In this document: positions 33,920 through 42,652 of the stretch, piece after piece
Position numbering within the stretch: position 1 is the stretch's first letter
Layout of the letters: every line of letters starts with the position of its first letter
From: Marinobacter sp. F4206
GTDB lineage: Bacteria; Pseudomonadota; Gammaproteobacteria; Pseudomonadales; Oleiphilaceae
DNA length: 64,000 bases
NCBI RefSeq assembly: GCF_019392195.1
Contig: NZ_JAHXKI010000002.1
Span: 682,001 to 746,000 of the forward strand
Reading direction: 5' to 3'
Notes under the pieces: generated by a model
What the model was told of the DNA's origin: nothing
Databases searched by the model: none
What the model saw: only the letters and a program-made list of their open reading frames with translations
Made by a program: the position numbers and the translations under genes

Positions 33920-34567
33920 TCAGTAGATGTGGCTGAAGGGGCTTAGAAAGAACACATGCTCAATTCCGAGTTCCCGCCGTGCAAACGCGGCCTCGGGCCA
34001 GAACAGCAGCCAGCCGAGGGCACCAAGGTTGAATATCACGCAAACCCAGAAGCCAAACTGGAAGGAACCCTTGCGGGTTTTGTGGCGGAAAAGCTGCTGG
34101 GCGATCAGGGCGCCGGGCCAGCCACAGAGCAATTCGAACAGGTGCAGGCGATTCTCCGGCACCCGCCGATGGCCTTTCACAGCCGCCGCTTTGTCGATGC
34201 CATACGTCACCAACGCAAGCAGACTCATGCCCGCATAGGCTGCCGGAATAGCAACGGGCAGATAACCGAACACATAAGCACTGCTCAACCCGCCTATCAC
34301 GCCAGCCGCCACGATCAGAGCCAACCAGAAACCGGGCGCAACACTGGCGCCGAGCCTCCCTATGCCCGCGTACTGGAACTTCCCGGCCCGTATTCGGCCC
34401 TGGGGGTCTTCCGTAAGCGAGTACCGCACTTCCCGGTTTGCCGATGGCCGGCCGCGGCCTGTATAGGCACTGATATGTGCGAAGACGCGCTCACCCCCGA
34501 CAGCCGGAGTGATGAAACCGAAGCCTTTATCGTCGCTCCATGCGGTGAGTAATCCTTTGTGATTCAA
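33920..34567 (-). CDS. Cold-shock domain fused to DUF1294 membrane domain
   Basis: A 215-aa two-part protein. Residues 1-70 form a cold-shock (OB-fold) domain: KGLLTAWSDDKGFGFITPAVGGERVFAHISAY, keeping the KGFGFI and VFAH RNA-binding motifs. Residues 80-205 form the DUF1294 membrane domain with YGIDKAAAVKGHRRVPENRLHLFELLCGWPGALIAQQLFRHKTRKGSFQ, the family signature. The start is TTG, with GGGAGAGA seven bases ahead. Such fusions are common in gammaproteobacteria, but their role in nucleic-acid binding at the membrane is not established. Convergent with the EamA gene. Confidence 0.92.
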   Translation of the reverse strand: MNHKGLLTAWSDDKGFGFITPAVGGERVFAHISAYTGRGRPSANREVRYSLTEDPQGRIRAGKFQYAGIGRLGASVAPGFWLALIVAAGVIGGLSSAYVFGYLPVAIPAAYAGMSLLALVTYGIDKAAAVKGHRRVPENRLHLFELLCGWPGALIAQQLFRHKTRKGSFQFGFWVCVIFNLGALGWLLFWPEAAFARRELGIEHVFFLSPFSHIY

Positions 34568-34657
34568 CGGGGTCTCTCCCTTCGATGCCTAATCTTTGTG
34601 GCGATTATAGCCGCGCAGGGAAGCCTCACGAACCACCACCCACAAAACTTGCGCACC

Positions 34658-34681
34658 GTTTCCGGAATTTTCACCGGAAAC
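34658..34681. repeat. Inverted repeat upstream of cytosine deaminase
   Basis: GTTTCCGG (34658-34665) and CCGGAAAC (34674-34681), separated by eight bases, in the 232-base gap between the leftward cold-shock gene and codA. It may be an operator or a leader hairpin. No known riboswitch fold is apparent. Confidence 0.5.
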
Positions 34682-34799
34682 CGCACCAAAGCAATGGGTG
34701 CCATCCCGGACACGTGGCATCAACTACCTTATATTTAGCATTTCGCCGTCCAATTTTTTGAGACCTACTACGGCCCTACAGCTCCCGTAAGGAGACAAC

Positions 34800-36056
34800 A
34801 TGACCGAACACCTGGATGCCATAGTTAATGCCCGCTTACCCGAGCACGAGGGCCTGTATAGGCTCGCCATCACCGATGGCTGTTTCGGTGACATTACGGC
34901 CCAGCCCGATCGGGTGGCGGCCCGGGCCAACGAACTGGACGCAGACAGCAACCTGGTCACCCCCGCTTTTGTAGAACCGCACATCCACCTGGACGCCGCC
35001 CTGACCGCCGGCGAGCCCCGCTGGAACCAGAGTGGCACCCTGTTCGAGGGCATCGAGTGCTGGTCCGAACGCAAGGTAACCCTGAACCGCGAAGACGTCA
35101 TCAACCGGGCCACCCAGACCCTCAAACTGTTCGCTGCCCATGGCATCCAGTATGTGCGAACCCACGTTGATGTGACCGACCCGAACCTGACGGCCCTCAA
35201 GGCCATGCTGGAGGTGCGGGAGCAGACCGCCGACTACGTGGACCTGCAGATTGTTGCCTTTCCCCAGGAAGGCATCTGGTCCTTCCCGAATGGCCGCGAG
35301 CTGATGGAAGAGGCCATACGCCTGGGCGCCGACGTGGTGGGCGGCATCCCCCACTTCGAGTTCACCCGGGATTACGGTGCCGAATCGGTTCGATGGCTGA
35401 TGGAACTGGCCCACAAGCACGACCGGCTGGTGGATGTTCACTGCGATGAAATCGACGATCCGGAATCCCGGTTCCTGGAAATTCTCGCCGCTGAAGCCCT
35501 GAGGCTGGATTACGGTTCACGGGTCTCGGCCAGCCATACCTGCGCCATGGGTTCCTACAACGATGCCTACTGCAGCCGACTTTTCCGGTTACTGAAAAAG
35601 TCCGGCCTGCGGTTCCTGTCCATGCCCACCGAGAGCCTGCACCTGCAGGGCCGCTTTGACGGCTACCCGAAACGTCGCGGCCTGACCCGGGTACCCGAAC
35701 TGCTGGATGCCGGCCTGAAAGTCGCCTTTGGCCAGGACTCGATCCGGGATCCCTGGTATCCCATCGGCAACGGCAACATGCTGCGCACCCTTGATGTCGG
35801 CCTGCACGCCTGCCACATGCTGGGAATGAGCCAGATCAACCGGTCTCTTGAACTCATTACCGACAATGGTGCCGCGGCCCTGGATCTGAAGGAATACGGC
35901 ATTGCCAGGGGGATGCCGGCGCGGTGCATCGTGCAACAGGGACAGACTCCGTACGAGGTATTGCTCGGGCAGCGCCCGGTGCTGGCCTCGGTGCGGGACG
36001 GTAAATTGCTGGTTAAGCGCAGCGCCGTAGACTTCGACGCAGCCCTATCGCTCTGA
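34800..36056 (+). CDS. codA: Cytosine deaminase
   Basis: A 418-aa amidohydrolase matching E. coli CodA along its length. Active-site elements are all visible: metal-binding EPHIHLD, Gln in VAFPQEG, His and Glu of DVHCDEID, the His in SASHTCAM, and the Asp in FGQDSIRDPWYP. The blocks WNQSGTLFEGIE, LQGRFDGYPKRRG and HVRTHVDV-like (YVRTHVDVTDP) confirm the family. It hydrolyses cytosine to uracil and ammonia for pyrimidine salvage. Compared with E. coli, His before the catalytic Asp is Gln. The ribosome site is AAGGAG. No codB permease is adjacent, so transport must be encoded elsewhere. Confidence 0.93.
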   Translation: MTEHLDAIVNARLPEHEGLYRLAITDGCFGDITAQPDRVAARANELDADSNLVTPAFVEPHIHLDAALTAGEPRWNQSGTLFEGIECWSERKVTLNREDVINRATQTLKLFAAHGIQYVRTHVDVTDPNLTALKAMLEVREQTADYVDLQIVAFPQEGIWSFPNGRELMEEAIRLGADVVGGIPHFEFTRDYGAESVRWLMELAHKHDRLVDVHCDEIDDPESRFLEILAAEALRLDYGSRVSASHTCAMGSYNDAYCSRLFRLLKKSGLRFLSMPTESLHLQGRFDGYPKRRGLTRVPELLDAGLKVAFGQDSIRDPWYPIGNGNMLRTLDVGLHACHMLGMSQINRSLELITDNGAAALDLKEYGIARGMPARCIVQQGQTPYEVLLGQRPVLASVRDGKLLVKRSAVDFDAALSL

Positions 36057-36138
36057 ACCCCGATTTCTGTTGTCGTAACCGAAGCGACGCCATGTTCAAC
36101 CCGTATCAGACGAGGGCTCAGGGACTGACTGGCTAACA

Positions 36139-36204
36139 TCAGCTCGCCAACTCCTCCCACAGCTTGGCCCGAACGTTCATCAGAACCTTGCCGTAGCAGT
36201 TGTC
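36139..36204 (-). pseudogene. Orphan C-terminal gene fragment
   Basis: A frame out of register with the truncated usp copy reads GDNCYGKVLMNVRAKLWEEL and stops at 36139-36141. It looks like the very end of a protein, faintly like the LG-x-LM-x-VR-x-EL end of NADAR (YbiA-like) proteins, but it is too short for a firm call. It overlaps the last codons of the usp fragment and marks a recombination junction. Confidence 0.4.
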
Positions 36205-36368
36205 GCCCCGGCGATCACCAGTGGCGACGACTTCGAGTAGGGAAAGACGGATAACAGCGTGAGCGGGCCGCCCAGAGCCTCGGCCAGCTGTGCGGCCATT
36301 TTTGCCGCGTGCACTGATTGAACCGAACCATCACAGGCAACCACAAATACTGGTGAACCCTTGTCCAT
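36180..36368 (-). pseudogene. Truncated universal stress protein copy
   Basis: From ATG 36368, 62 residues match the start of the intact Usp at 24.9-25.4 kb: DKGSPVFVVACDGSVQSVHAAKM and AAQLAEALGGPLTLLSVFPYSKSSPLVIAG, then unrelated residues (ATTATARF) and a stop. The C-terminal ATP-binding loop is missing, so it cannot be a working Usp. The upstream region, including ribosome site, -10 and FNR-type box, is conserved at the same spacing, so the copy includes its promoter. It may still be transcribed under low oxygen. Confidence 0.85.
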
Positions 36369-36402
36369 GGCGACATCTCTCTTACCAGATGTATGTTCTC
36401 CA

Positions 36403-36443
36403 ATTATCACCTTTTAAGCCCTGGCACGCATGATTCATGTCAA
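36403..36443 (-). promoter_or_regulatory. FNR/Anr-like promoter of the truncated usp copy
   Basis: Minus strand: TTGAC-ATGA-ATCAT at 36443-36430, 21 bases, then GATAAT at 36408-36403. This duplicates the spacing of the intact usp promoter; the second half-site differs by one more base from the consensus. Confidence 0.55.
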
Positions 36444-36622
36444 CGCCGCGGAGCGGGGAAAAATCGGGTGTAACTTCGGAACGAAAAGGAGCGATAGCGC
36501 CCCACCGTGAGTGTGTTAAGGTGTTTTGAAGGGCCAACGCCCGGGAAATAACCGTCAGGCGTGCATGAGACAAGGGATGTGCTCGAAGATGCCGCAATCC
36601 AGACCTCAAGCAGGACAATGCC

Positions 36623-37840
36623 ATGATGTACTTTGCCCACGAGATGAGCCGCGCCGCATTAATGCCCGTGCGCATGATGACCGGTGCTCACAGCAAGCTG
36701 CTGCGACATCCGCTGAGCCCCCTGTCCCATCTGCCGGGCGCGCGCAGTGTAGCCTCGGCCTACGGGGTCTTTGGAGACCTGACCCGTCGCTATCCCAAAC
36801 CCGCCTTCAACCTGCACACCACCGTCTGTGATGGCGAGCAGGTCGACGTCCGGGAAGCCATCGTCAAACGCAAACCCTTTGCCCAGCTCAAGCACTTCCA
36901 GCGCAGCGTAGCACGGCCCGACGATCCGAAGCTGTTGATCGTGGCGCCGCTGTCCGGGCACTTTGCCTCATTGCTGCGTGGCACCGTTGAGGCCATGCTG
37001 CCGGAACACGATGTGTACATTACTGACTGGCGCGACGCCTGCCAGGTTCCACTCTCAGCCGGCGATTTCGGCCTCGACGATTACATCGACTACGTCATCG
37101 ACTTCATAGACTACCTGGGGCCGGACACCCACGTCCTGGCGGTTTGTCAGCCCGTGGTGCCCGTGCTCGCAGCCACCGCGATCATGGCCGAAGATCGCCA
37201 CCCGGCGGCTCCTCGCTCACTAGCACTGATGAGTGGCCCCGTTGATGGCCGTGTCGATCCGACCGAGCCCTGCGAACTGGCCACCGAGCATAATCTCGCC
37301 TGGTTCAAGCGCAATCTGGTTCACCCCGTCCCCGCGCCCTATCCTGGCGCAATGCGCAAGGTGTACCCGGGCTTTCTGCAGCTCGCCGGGTTCATGAACA
37401 TGAACCTGGACCGCCACATGGGCGCCTACCGGGGACTGTTCAATTCCATGCGCGACCGCAAGGTCGACAAGATCAGGCGCCACCGCGAATTCTACGACGA
37501 ATACCTGGCGGTGATGGATCTGCCAGCAACCTATTACCTGGATACCATCCAGCGTGTTTTCCAGGAATTTCACCTGGCCCGCGGCTGCTTCCGACACCGT
37601 GGCCGCCTGGTAGATCCGGCCGCCATCCACGACACCGCGCTGATGACGATCGAAGGTGAGAAGGACGACATCTCCAGTCCCGGACAGACCCGGGCCGCCC
37701 ACGACCTCTGTATCAATGTGCCCGATGCGCGGCGCCTGCATCACCTGCAGGCAGGCGTCGGCCATTACGGTGTGTTCAACGGCAGCCGCTGGCGCGAGGA
37801 GATATCGCCACGATTGCGGAACTTCATCCGCGCGTCCTGA
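36623..37840 (+). CDS. phaZ: Intracellular polyhydroxyalkanoate depolymerase
   Basis: A 405-aa alpha/beta hydrolase of the intracellular PHB depolymerase family. The nucleophile elbow is VCQPVVPVLA with Cys175 in place of the usual Ser, as in the Ralstonia PhaZ1 type. Other family blocks: APLSGHFASLLRGTVEAMLPEHDVYITDWRDA, GFLQLAGFMNMNLDRHMGAY, MTIEGEKDDISSPGQT (acidic residue) and HHLQAGVGHYGVFNGSRWREEI (catalytic His). It degrades stored PHA granules in the cytoplasm. The reductase phaB and synthase phaC follow in the same direction (122- and 39-base gaps), forming a storage-polymer cluster. Confidence 0.93.
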   Translation: MMYFAHEMSRAALMPVRMMTGAHSKLLRHPLSPLSHLPGARSVASAYGVFGDLTRRYPKPAFNLHTTVCDGEQVDVREAIVKRKPFAQLKHFQRSVARPDDPKLLIVAPLSGHFASLLRGTVEAMLPEHDVYITDWRDACQVPLSAGDFGLDDYIDYVIDFIDYLGPDTHVLAVCQPVVPVLAATAIMAEDRHPAAPRSLALMSGPVDGRVDPTEPCELATEHNLAWFKRNLVHPVPAPYPGAMRKVYPGFLQLAGFMNMNLDRHMGAYRGLFNSMRDRKVDKIRRHREFYDEYLAVMDLPATYYLDTIQRVFQEFHLARGCFRHRGRLVDPAAIHDTALMTIEGEKDDISSPGQTRAAHDLCINVPDARRLHHLQAGVGHYGVFNGSRWREEISPRLRNFIRAS

Positions 37841-37962
37841 GGGGCGGCCCTGCGCTGATTTCTTGTGAGGTTGTGGGAGCTCTGCTAGCTTCAAGAGTGA
37901 TGGTCTAATCAACAAAAACAATTGCTCGGAAGCAGAATCGTCACGATTCCAAGGAGAGTGTC

Positions 37963-38706
37963 ATGCAGGACCTCAAAGGCAAGGTCGCCATCGTCACCGG
38001 TGCCTCCCGCGGCATCGGCCGACACATCGCACTTCAGCTCGCCCAGCGTGGCGCCGACGTCGCCATCAACTACCGTTCACGCCAGTCCGAAGGGGACGAG
38101 GTCGCCAGGGAAATCGAAGCACTTGGTGTCCGGGCGTTGGCCATCCAGGCGGATCTCTCCCAGATGCCAGAGGCACGCCGCCTTGTGCGTCAGGTCTGTG
38201 ACCAATGGGGGCGCATCGACATCCTGGTGAACAACGCCGGCATCACCCGCGACAAGTCCATGAAAAAGCTCACCGACGAGGACTGGAACGACGTTCTCGA
38301 CACCAACCTGGGAAGCGTCTACGCCACCTGCTCCGAAGTGCTGAAAGTCATGATGGACCAGAAGTACGGCCGCATCATCAACATCACCTCATTCGTAGGC
38401 CAGGCCGGCAATTTCGGACAGGCCAACTACGCGGCCAGTAAGGGCGGCATCATTGCGTTCACCAAAACCCTGGCGCTGGAAATGGCCAAGTACAACATTA
38501 CCGTAAATGCCATTGCCCCGGGCTTTACCGAGACCGAGATGCTCGCCCAGGTGCCCGAGAATATCCGCGAACAGATCATCGCCCGGGTCCCGATGGGCCG
38601 TTTCGGGCAGCCCGAGGAAATCGCCCGGGCAGTGGTCTTCCTGGCGGCGGAAGGAGACTACATCACCGGCCAGCAGATCAACGTGAATGGCGGTGTGTAT
38701 ATGTAG
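37963..38706 (+). CDS. phaB: Acetoacetyl-CoA reductase (PhaB/FabG-type SDR)
   Basis: A 247-aa short-chain dehydrogenase. NADP-binding TGASRGIGRHIA is near the start, then NNAGITRDKSMKKLTDEDWNDVLDTNLGSVY, the Ser-Tyr-Lys triad (NITSFVGQAG...YAASKGG), and the end QQINVNGGVYM. The TRD-x-x-x-x-K-L-x-x-x-W block is typical of PhaB and close FabG relatives. Its position between phaZ and phaC indicates reduction of acetoacetyl-CoA to (R)-3-hydroxybutyryl-CoA. AAGGAGAG precedes the ATG. A role as 3-oxoacyl-ACP reductase cannot be excluded by sequence alone. Confidence 0.88.
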   Translation: MQDLKGKVAIVTGASRGIGRHIALQLAQRGADVAINYRSRQSEGDEVAREIEALGVRALAIQADLSQMPEARRLVRQVCDQWGRIDILVNNAGITRDKSMKKLTDEDWNDVLDTNLGSVYATCSEVLKVMMDQKYGRIINITSFVGQAGNFGQANYAASKGGIIAFTKTLALEMAKYNITVNAIAPGFTETEMLAQVPENIREQIIARVPMGRFGQPEEIARAVVFLAAEGDYITGQQINVNGGVYM

Positions 38707-38745
38707 CCCAGCGGTCCCGGCAGCCCCGGAGTGGAGAGCGTAACG

Positions 38746-40641
38746 ATGTCAAAAAAACCGGTGAAGACCTCACCCGCGTCAGAATTCGAACCCAACGTTG
38801 TGCGCCGGTCACTGGTGCGGGCGGGTGTGCACGGTGGCCATCTGCTGAAACGCACCATCGTGCGCCGGTTACGCGGCGGCCCTCCGAACCCGACCAGCAT
38901 CAAGAGCATCGCCAAACCGTTTGCGACCCTGACCGGCAAGCTCACGACCCAGCCCGATACCCTGGCTTTCGCCCAGATGCGCCTGATCAAGGACACCACC
39001 AGTTTCTGGGCAGGCCTGCTGAGCAGCAGAATAAGCAACAAGCCGCTGGCGGTGGCGGAACCAGAGCCGGGTGACGGGCGTTTCCGGGATCAGGCCTGGG
39101 ATGAGGTCACGGCATTCAATGTCATCAAACAGGCATATCTGCTGTCGAATCGCTGGATTATGGAAACCCTCGACGATGTCCGCGACCTGGACGATCACGA
39201 CAGACGCAAGCTGCGCTTTTTCACCAGCCAGATGACCGACGCCATGGCGCCGAGCAACTTCATCCTGAGCAACCCCGAAGTGCTGCGTGCGACCGTCCAG
39301 ACCCGGGGCAGGAACCTGCTGCGCGGACTGGCCAACCTGCTGCGTGATCTGGATGAAGGCAAGGGCCCCATGCCGTTTCGCATGTCCGACCCGGACGCCT
39401 TTACCGTGGGGGACAACCTGGCCAACACGCCCGGCGACGTCATTTTCCAGAACGAGCTGATGCAGCTCATCCAGTACCGGCCCACCACCGACACCGTGCA
39501 TCGCCGGCCGCTGCTGGTGATACCGCCGTGGATCAACAAGTACTACATCCTGGACCTGGGTGAGAGAAAGTCGTTCATCCGCTATTGGGTGGAACAGGGC
39601 CATACCGTTTTTGTGGTTTCCTGGGTCAATCCCGGTCCGGAACTGGCCCATAAGAGCTTCGAAGACTATATGCTTGAAGGGCCCGTGGCCGCCATGGACG
39701 CCATTGAGCGTGCCACCGGTGAGCGCGAAGTCAACACCGTCGGCTACTGCATCGGCGGTACCCTGCTCGGCTGCACCCTGGCCTGGCTGGCCGCCCGAGG
39801 CGACGACCGGGTCAAGAGCGCGACCTTCCTCAACAGCCTGATGGACTTCTCGGACGTGGGGGACCTGGAAGTGTTCATTGACGAGGACGCCATTGGCAAA
39901 ATCGAAAAAGCCATGGCCAAGCAGGGCTATCTCGAGGGTGCCTCCATGGCGACAGCCTTCAACATGCTGCGGGCCAACAGCCTGATCTGGTCCTTCTTCG
40001 TCAACAACTACCTGCTGGGGCGCGATACCGCACCCTTCGATCTCCTGTACTGGAATTGCGACGCCACCCGCATGCCCTCGGCCATGCACAGCTTCTATCT
40101 GCGCAACATGTACCTGCACAACCGGCTGCGTGAGCCCGGCGCGATTAAACTGGCGGGCACCCCGATCGACCTGGGCAAGATCACGATCCCCTGCTACTTC
40201 GCATCCGCCGTTGAGGATCACATCGCACCCTGGATTTCCTGTTACCGGGGATCGCGTAATCTGGGCGGGCCGGTGCGTTTTGTGCTTGGCGGCTCGGGGC
40301 ACATCGCAGGCATCATCAATCCGCCAGACCGGAAAAAGTATGGCTACCGACTGAACGACGACAGCAACCTGGATCCGGAGGCCTGGTTGGAAGGCGCCAG
40401 GCAATTCGAGGGTTCCTGGTGGCCGGACTGGGTGGCCTGGGCGGAGCAGTTTGGTGGCGGCGAAGTGAAGGCCCGCCATTCCGAGGACGGTAACCTGCCG
40501 GTGATTGAACCAGCGCCCGGGGCTTATGTACGGAACGAGCCGGCGCCACCTGTGCCGGCCGCCAAAAAACGCCCGAAAGCTCCACGCAAGAAGGCAGCGA
40601 CAAGGAAAAAGGCACCGGCGCCTACCAAAGTCAGTCAGTGA
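38746..40641 (+). CDS. phaC: Class I polyhydroxyalkanoate synthase
   Basis: A 631-aa PHA synthase, from ATG 38746 behind GGAG; a GTG five codons earlier is less likely. The catalytic triad is Cys335 in VGYCIGGTLLG (the PhaC box), Asp491 in VEDHIAPW and His519 in GSGHIAGIINPP; the Asp-His spacing of 28 equals that of the Ralstonia enzyme. Class I features include PPWINKYYILDL and VSWVNPGPELAHKSFEDYMLEG. The C-terminal ~35 residues form a Lys/Ala/Pro-rich tail that may bind granules or DNA, an extension beyond most class I enzymes. It polymerises (R)-3-hydroxyacyl-CoA. Confidence 0.95.
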   Translation: MSKKPVKTSPASEFEPNVVRRSLVRAGVHGGHLLKRTIVRRLRGGPPNPTSIKSIAKPFATLTGKLTTQPDTLAFAQMRLIKDTTSFWAGLLSSRISNKPLAVAEPEPGDGRFRDQAWDEVTAFNVIKQAYLLSNRWIMETLDDVRDLDDHDRRKLRFFTSQMTDAMAPSNFILSNPEVLRATVQTRGRNLLRGLANLLRDLDEGKGPMPFRMSDPDAFTVGDNLANTPGDVIFQNELMQLIQYRPTTDTVHRRPLLVIPPWINKYYILDLGERKSFIRYWVEQGHTVFVVSWVNPGPELAHKSFEDYMLEGPVAAMDAIERATGEREVNTVGYCIGGTLLGCTLAWLAARGDDRVKSATFLNSLMDFSDVGDLEVFIDEDAIGKIEKAMAKQGYLEGASMATAFNMLRANSLIWSFFVNNYLLGRDTAPFDLLYWNCDATRMPSAMHSFYLRNMYLHNRLREPGAIKLAGTPIDLGKITIPCYFASAVEDHIAPWISCYRGSRNLGGPVRFVLGGSGHIAGIINPPDRKKYGYRLNDDSNLDPEAWLEGARQFEGSWWPDWVAWAEQFGGGEVKARHSEDGNLPVIEPAPGAYVRNEPAPPVPAAKKRPKAPRKKAATRKKAPAPTKVSQ

Positions 40642-40678
40642 GGCACCGGTGAATATGGTTCAGTAGGATTCTGTTTTC

Positions 40679-41473
40679 CTAGGCCCGCGCCCTAGTTATC
40701 CGGAACAGTGCCTCGGGAGCCACTCGTTTGATCCAGAGCGCGGCCATTTCCTTGCCCTTGCCCACCGGAATCTCCCGCTTCTTAGCCGAGAGCCCTTTGA
40801 AAACCACCTCGGCACATTCCGTCACATCCATGCCTCCGGCAATGTTCTCGTCCACCTCACCAAACGCCGAGCCGTCACCGGCGAGAGCATTTCGTGAAAT
40901 ATCCGTGCGGATGAAGCCCGGCACAATGGTCGACACGTCAATCCCCTGGCCTTCCACCTCGGCGCGCAGGGCATCGAAAAACCCCATCACCGCATGCTTG
41001 GCGGCACAGTACCCGGTACGCAACGACACGCCGACCTTGCCGGCCACACTGGCCGTTACCGCGAGGTGACCGGAACCGCGTTCCAGCATATGTGGCAGCA
41101 CCGCCTTGGTCAGCGCGATCTGGCCCATCACATCCACATCCATCAGCTTCTGGTAGACCGACATGTCGGTGTCCTTGCACAAGGAGCGCTGGGACACACC
41201 GGCGTTGTTGATCAGCAGATCGATGCCGCCAAACGTATCCAGCACGGTCTGGACCGCTCCGGGCAACGATTCCCAGTCGGTCACATCCAGCGGCAGCACC
41301 AACACCTCGTTCGCCGAAAGGCCCGCATCACGGCACAAACCGGCGACGCGCTCCAGTTCGTCCTTGCGCCGGGCGGACAGGACAAGACGGGCACTGTCCT
41401 GGGCAAATCGCAGGGCGAGCGCTTCGCCGATGCCGGCTGATGCGCCGGTAATCCAGACGGTTTGAGCAGACAT
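40679..41473 (-). CDS. SDR family oxidoreductase
   Basis: A 264-aa classical SDR: TGASAGIGEALALRFAQ (cofactor), NNAGVSQR, and the catalytic Ser (TASVAGKVG) with Tyr/Lys in TGYCAAKHAVMGFFDALRAEVEGQGI. The EVEGQGIDVSTIVPGFIRT run places it with SDRs of the DHRS7-like group acting on lipid or steroid-like alcohols. AAGGAG precedes the ATG. It is convergent with phaC, 37 bases apart, and does not belong to that operon. Substrate unknown. Confidence 0.9.
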   Translation of the reverse strand: MSAQTVWITGASAGIGEALALRFAQDSARLVLSARRKDELERVAGLCRDAGLSANEVLVLPLDVTDWESLPGAVQTVLDTFGGIDLLINNAGVSQRSLCKDTDMSVYQKLMDVDVMGQIALTKAVLPHMLERGSGHLAVTASVAGKVGVSLRTGYCAAKHAVMGFFDALRAEVEGQGIDVSTIVPGFIRTDISRNALAGDGSAFGEVDENIAGGMDVTECAEVVFKGLSAKKREIPVGKGKEMAALWIKRVAPEALFRITRARA

Positions 41474-41680
41474 AACAACTCCTTATGAAGGGTTTGGCGT
41501 TTTACAGACGGAGCCTAAGGACTTGGCAACCGAAGCGGGTAATATTGCTGTACGAAGATTAGCAGAGAACGGCGTTGGTCCCGGTTTCCCAATATCACCA
41601 GACTGGATAAACAACGACACAGGGCCCATCATTCAGCCAACCCCATTTCCCAGGGCAATCTGACCGCGAAACGAGGAACC

Positions 41681-42652
41681 ATGGACTTCACCTTTTTGGG
41701 TACATCGGCGGGAACACCGACGCGGTCACGCAACGTGACCGGCCTGGCACTCTCGCACTCCGGCCGCAAGCCCTGGTACCTGGTGGACTGTGGCGAAGGT
41801 ACCCAGCACCAGTTGTTGCGCGCTCACTACTCGGTCATGCAATTGCGGGCGATCTTCATCACCCACATTCACGGCGACCATACCTTTGGCCTGCCGGGCC
41901 TCCTCACCAGTGCTTCCATGCTGGGCCGCACAGAACCGCTGGACATCATCGCCCCCGCCCAGGTGCAACGTTTCATCGACACAACGATCGAAAACAGCGA
42001 CTCCAGCCTCAGCTATCCGCTGAACTTCATTGATTCCGAAGCGCCAGACTTCTCCTGGCAGGATGACCAGGTCAGTGTGACCAACGTGGCGCTGTCCCAC
42101 CGCGTACCCTGCCGGGCCTACGTGTTCACCGAGCGGAACCTGGAGCGGCAGCTGTTGGTGGACAAGCTGCGAGAGGATGGCGTCGAGCCCGGGCCAGGCT
42201 GGGGCAAGCTGCAGAAAGGGCAGGACGTAACGCTGGAGGATGGCCGCGTGCTCCTGAGCGAGGCTTACACGAGCATTCCCCGGGTTGCCCGCCGACTGAT
42301 CGTAGCCGGTGACAACGACAACCCGGGCCTGCTGGCCGACGCCTGTGAGGGCACCCACCTGTTGATACACGAGGCCACCTACACTCAGGAGGTGGCCGAG
42401 CGGGTCGGTCCCTGGCCTCAACACAGCTCCGCCGAACAAGTGGCGCGATTTGCCCAACAGGTCCAGTTGCCCAACCTGGTGCTCACCCACTTCAGCTCCC
42501 GGTACCAGTCCGGGCAGCACGGTACCCCCAACATCAACCAGGTGGCGGCCGAAGCCATGCAACACTACCGGGGCCAGCTATTCCTGGCCCGGGATTTCGA
42601 TACCTACCGGCTGGAAAAGGATTTGTCTCTAAGCTGCATCCTGCCGCACTAA
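41681..42652 (+). CDS. rnz: Ribonuclease Z
   Basis: A 323-aa metallo-beta-lactamase-fold nuclease. It starts MDFTFLGTSAGTPTRSRNVTGLAL, the RNase Z N-terminus. It has the zinc motif HIHGDH (residues about 62-67), the DCGEGTQHQL block, the partial exosite region ERNLERQLLVDKLREDGVEPGP-W-KLQ, GDN (metal ligand), HEATY and a final LTHFSSRYQ. It removes 3' trailers of tRNA precursors. The rightward gene overlaps the end of the convergent methyltransferase gene by 24 bases. Confidence 0.93.
   Translation: MDFTFLGTSAGTPTRSRNVTGLALSHSGRKPWYLVDCGEGTQHQLLRAHYSVMQLRAIFITHIHGDHTFGLPGLLTSASMLGRTEPLDIIAPAQVQRFIDTTIENSDSSLSYPLNFIDSEAPDFSWQDDQVSVTNVALSHRVPCRAYVFTERNLERQLLVDKLREDGVEPGPGWGKLQKGQDVTLEDGRVLLSEAYTSIPRVARRLIVAGDNDNPGLLADACEGTHLLIHEATYTQEVAERVGPWPQHSSAEQVARFAQQVQLPNLVLTHFSSRYQSGQHGTPNINQVAAEAMQHYRGQLFLARDFDTYRLEKDLSLSCILPH

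Noticed and set aside
38869-40479. A 536-codon open frame on the - strand
   Set aside because: Antisense to phaC; no protein-like composition.
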